Shown here: piece by piece, positions 62,473 to 64,000 of the stretch | How positions within the stretch are numbered: the first letter of the stretch is position 1 | Layout: the number at the start of each line of letters is the position of its first letter | NCBI RefSeq assembly: GCF_013391415.1 | Contig: NZ_JACAXB010000011.1 | Span: 62,001-126,000 of the forward strand | Source: Aquitalea sp. LB_tupeE | Lineage (GTDB): Bacteria; Pseudomonadota; Gammaproteobacteria; Burkholderiales; Chromobacteriaceae | DNA length: 64,000 nt | Direction of reading: 5' to 3' | The notes under the pieces: generated by a model | What the model saw: the letters and a program-made list of their open reading frames with translations, nothing else | The model's database searches: none | What the model was told of the DNA's origin: nothing | Program-made: the position numbers and the translations under genes

Positions 62473-63873
62473 TCAATCACGGCCAAGCAAACCAAGTAAT
62501 AGTGGCATAACTTTATAAACATTCATTGCCTGCAATTGCCCGGCAAATCCTCGCTTGAAAAAAATCAGATTCATGTCATGCTGGCTTTTCACCCGCAGCT
62601 GCAATCTATCCATCGAAATAGGTGCCGAAAAATCTCGATTCAATGAATAAGTATGTGCACCCCGCGCCTTGGCACGCAGTATCGAATTATAGACAACATA
62701 CTGCCCGGGGTTTTTATTACCCTGTGGGATTGACCCACCCAATGCATAATAAGCAACATCACCAACAATCGTCGTGACCGTAACACCACAAACAGTACCT
62801 TCCTGCGTGCGATAAATAGCTACCTCACCAAATCCTCGCTGGCACAGCACTATTGGCTGCATGAACAATTCCGCCGTCATTCCATCACCATACTTGCTGA
62901 TTACTTTCTGGTGACAAAGTTGAATAGCTTGGTAAATTCTTTCAACCGCTGCATTATCAATAGCAGCACCAGAAAGATATTCCGCCACCAAATTGCTTTT
63001 CCCCCAGTTTATATGTGATTTATAGCTCTTCCTGACTACCTGGAAAATGCTTTCTTCACTCTGGTTCAGATCGAGCACTGGGCGATCCCACACCTCGGCA
63101 GAAAATGCATGCTGTTTGCTTAGCAGTTGATAGAGTAGAAGTTCTTCCGGACTAGCTTCCTTGATGACATATTCCTTGGCACCATAAGAACGCAACAGAT
63201 GCTCCAGATATCGTAGCACCAGGTCCAACACCATTCGTTTATCACATAGTGGTTCAACAAAATGAATACTGATCGGGATACCTCCGTCTGCGACGATCGG
63301 GGCTACCCAACTGATGACATTATCAGAATGAATCACACATGGAACGACTGCCAAAAGCTGTTTTCCCTTACAAACCGCAAAGGAAACATTATCGACACTA
63401 TCATCATTTTGGAGGATTGCTTGCCCTTCAACGCCCAGCAAACCACCGAATACTGCCCCTGGGTGCACGAAATTGTTGCAGATTACATCCTGACCAAGCA
63501 ATTGCCTAAACTCCACCCCATCGTCAGCAAATGAAACGATCCGTAATCGATCATCCGCAGCCATGGGGAAGTGGCCTGCTGCGGATCTCGATTCAAGGAG
63601 TTCATTCACTGGAGCGAATCGACCATTGGCAATCCGCCGTGCAATTCTTAATGCAGCAAGTTCATCAATATACTTGCCTTGAGCGTGACAAACAGTAGCA
63701 ACATTCAGCAAGGTAGCCAGTTTGCTGACTAAATCCCCATTCCCCTCCAATGCGCGTCGAACCACCTCGCACCAGGCAATTCCATTGCGCTGAATATCAA
63801 GCATATTGACATTGGTTTGATAGTCCTTACCAACACCATTTTGAACAATATTAATAGAAGCCGAAAAATTCAA
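62473..63873 (-). CDS. FemAB/GNAT-like transferase
   Basis: 466 aa from a TTG start (GGGGATATC upstream); an alternative ATG is 23 codons in (MLDIQRNGIAW). C-terminal half (about 280-440) resembles acetyltransferase_6/FemAB folds: FQVVRKSYKSHINWGKSN, GEVAIYRTQEGTVCGVTVTTIVGDVAYYALGGSIPQGNKNPGQYVVYNSI. N-terminal 100 residues are unrecognised. May acylate or aminoacylate the sugar made by the aminotransferases. A 124-base gap to the next gene contains no clear terminator. Confidence 0.75.
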   Translation of the reverse strand: MNFSASINIVQNGVGKDYQTNVNMLDIQRNGIAWCEVVRRALEGNGDLVSKLATLLNVATVCHAQGKYIDELAALRIARRIANGRFAPVNELLESRSAAGHFPMAADDRLRIVSFADDGVEFRQLLGQDVICNNFVHPGAVFGGLLGVEGQAILQNDDSVDNVSFAVCKGKQLLAVVPCVIHSDNVISWVAPIVADGGIPISIHFVEPLCDKRMVLDLVLRYLEHLLRSYGAKEYVIKEASPEELLLYQLLSKQHAFSAEVWDRPVLDLNQSEESIFQVVRKSYKSHINWGKSNLVAEYLSGAAIDNAAVERIYQAIQLCHQKVISKYGDGMTAELFMQPIVLCQRGFGEVAIYRTQEGTVCGVTVTTIVGDVAYYALGGSIPQGNKNPGQYVVYNSILRAKARGAHTYSLNRDFSAPISMDRLQLRVKSQHDMNLIFFKRGFAGQLQAMNVYKVMPLLLGLLGRD

Positions 63874-63897
63874 GGCGATATCCCCGCGCGCAAAGGC

Positions 63898-64000
63898 TCA
63901 AACACTCATGACCGATAAAAATTCATCAATCAAACCAATGATTCCACTACTGATAAAAGCTGAAGCTCTCAATTTGTTTTGACTGTAATAATTCAGGCAT
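63898..64000 (-). CDS. 3' end of an unidentified gene (cut by window edge)
   Basis: An open frame of 34 codons running from the window edge to a TGA at 63898-63900, 24 bases before the FemAB-like start. The ending ...GLIDEFLSVMSV has no recognisable motif. Too short to identify; co-directional with the glycan genes. Confidence 0.45.
   Translation of the reverse strand, partial: CLNYYSQNKLRASAFISSGIIGLIDEFLSVMSV

Overview
The window looks like chromosome of a high-GC betaproteobacterium of the order Neisseriales, most likely Chromobacteriaceae (Chromobacterium, Aquitalea or Vogesella relatives). This rests on the order tpiA-secG-tRNA-Leu-nuoABCDEFG, the bo3 oxidase operon cyoABCDE, and a flagellar block fliC-flaG-fliD-fliS-fliT-fliK. 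The genus is an inference. No database search was run.

Layout. 1-6.7 kb (minus strand): complex I genes (nuoG cut by the window edge, then F, E, D, C, B, A), tRNA-Leu(GAG), secG and tpiA. 6.8-12.5 kb (plus): high-affinity phosphate uptake (pstSCAB) and a low-affinity Pit transporter. A candidate ~78-nt sRNA lies between pit and recG. 12.7-20.1 kb (minus): recG, a DUF2147 protein, a PhzF-family isomerase, a DUF4124 protein, ridA-hemW-rdgB and dusA. 20.3-25.1 kb (minus): cyoE-D-C-B-A, with a regulatory region that holds a perfect FNR-type palindrome. 25.8-32.2 kb: a soluble FIST-domain chemoreceptor, then an RstA/RstB-like two-component pair, a perfect RstA box, a strongly expanded Asr-like (acid shock) repeat protein and a YdgD-like serine protease. 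These four genes look like one acid-stress unit. 32.2-35.8 kb: rph, a PP2C phosphatase, a Ser/Thr kinase and yicC.

35.9-46.3 kb is an integrated P4-like satellite or integrative element. It has a tyrosine integrase, a low-GC passenger gene, AlpA and KilA-N regulators, a P4-style antisense immunity region (three mutually complementary segments), small early genes, a split primase (CHC2 zinc finger plus TOPRIM/DUF3987), a ~1.4 kb gene-free tract rich in short repeats, and a GNAT passenger. It sits between two near-identical intrinsic terminators, so the terminator after yicC may be its attachment site. The most unusual feature is an array of 9-bp repeats of the form GGTNNNCAN. They are grouped in triplets with recurrent 15/12-bp spacing, and each group has its own central bases. 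The element carries no capsid or tail genes.

46.4-49.3 kb holds two lipoproteins, a small protein, a DUF1272 zinc protein and a beta-hydroxyacid dehydrogenase. 49.4-54.8 kb (minus) is the flagellar filament and cap block with a near-consensus sigma-28 promoter for flagellin. 54.9-64 kb (minus) is a probable flagellin or surface-glycan locus: a 1.6-kresidue multi-module glycosyltransferase, two DegT-type aminotransferases, a FemAB/GNAT-like transferase and one partial gene. This part becomes AT-richer from about 57.7 kb onward.
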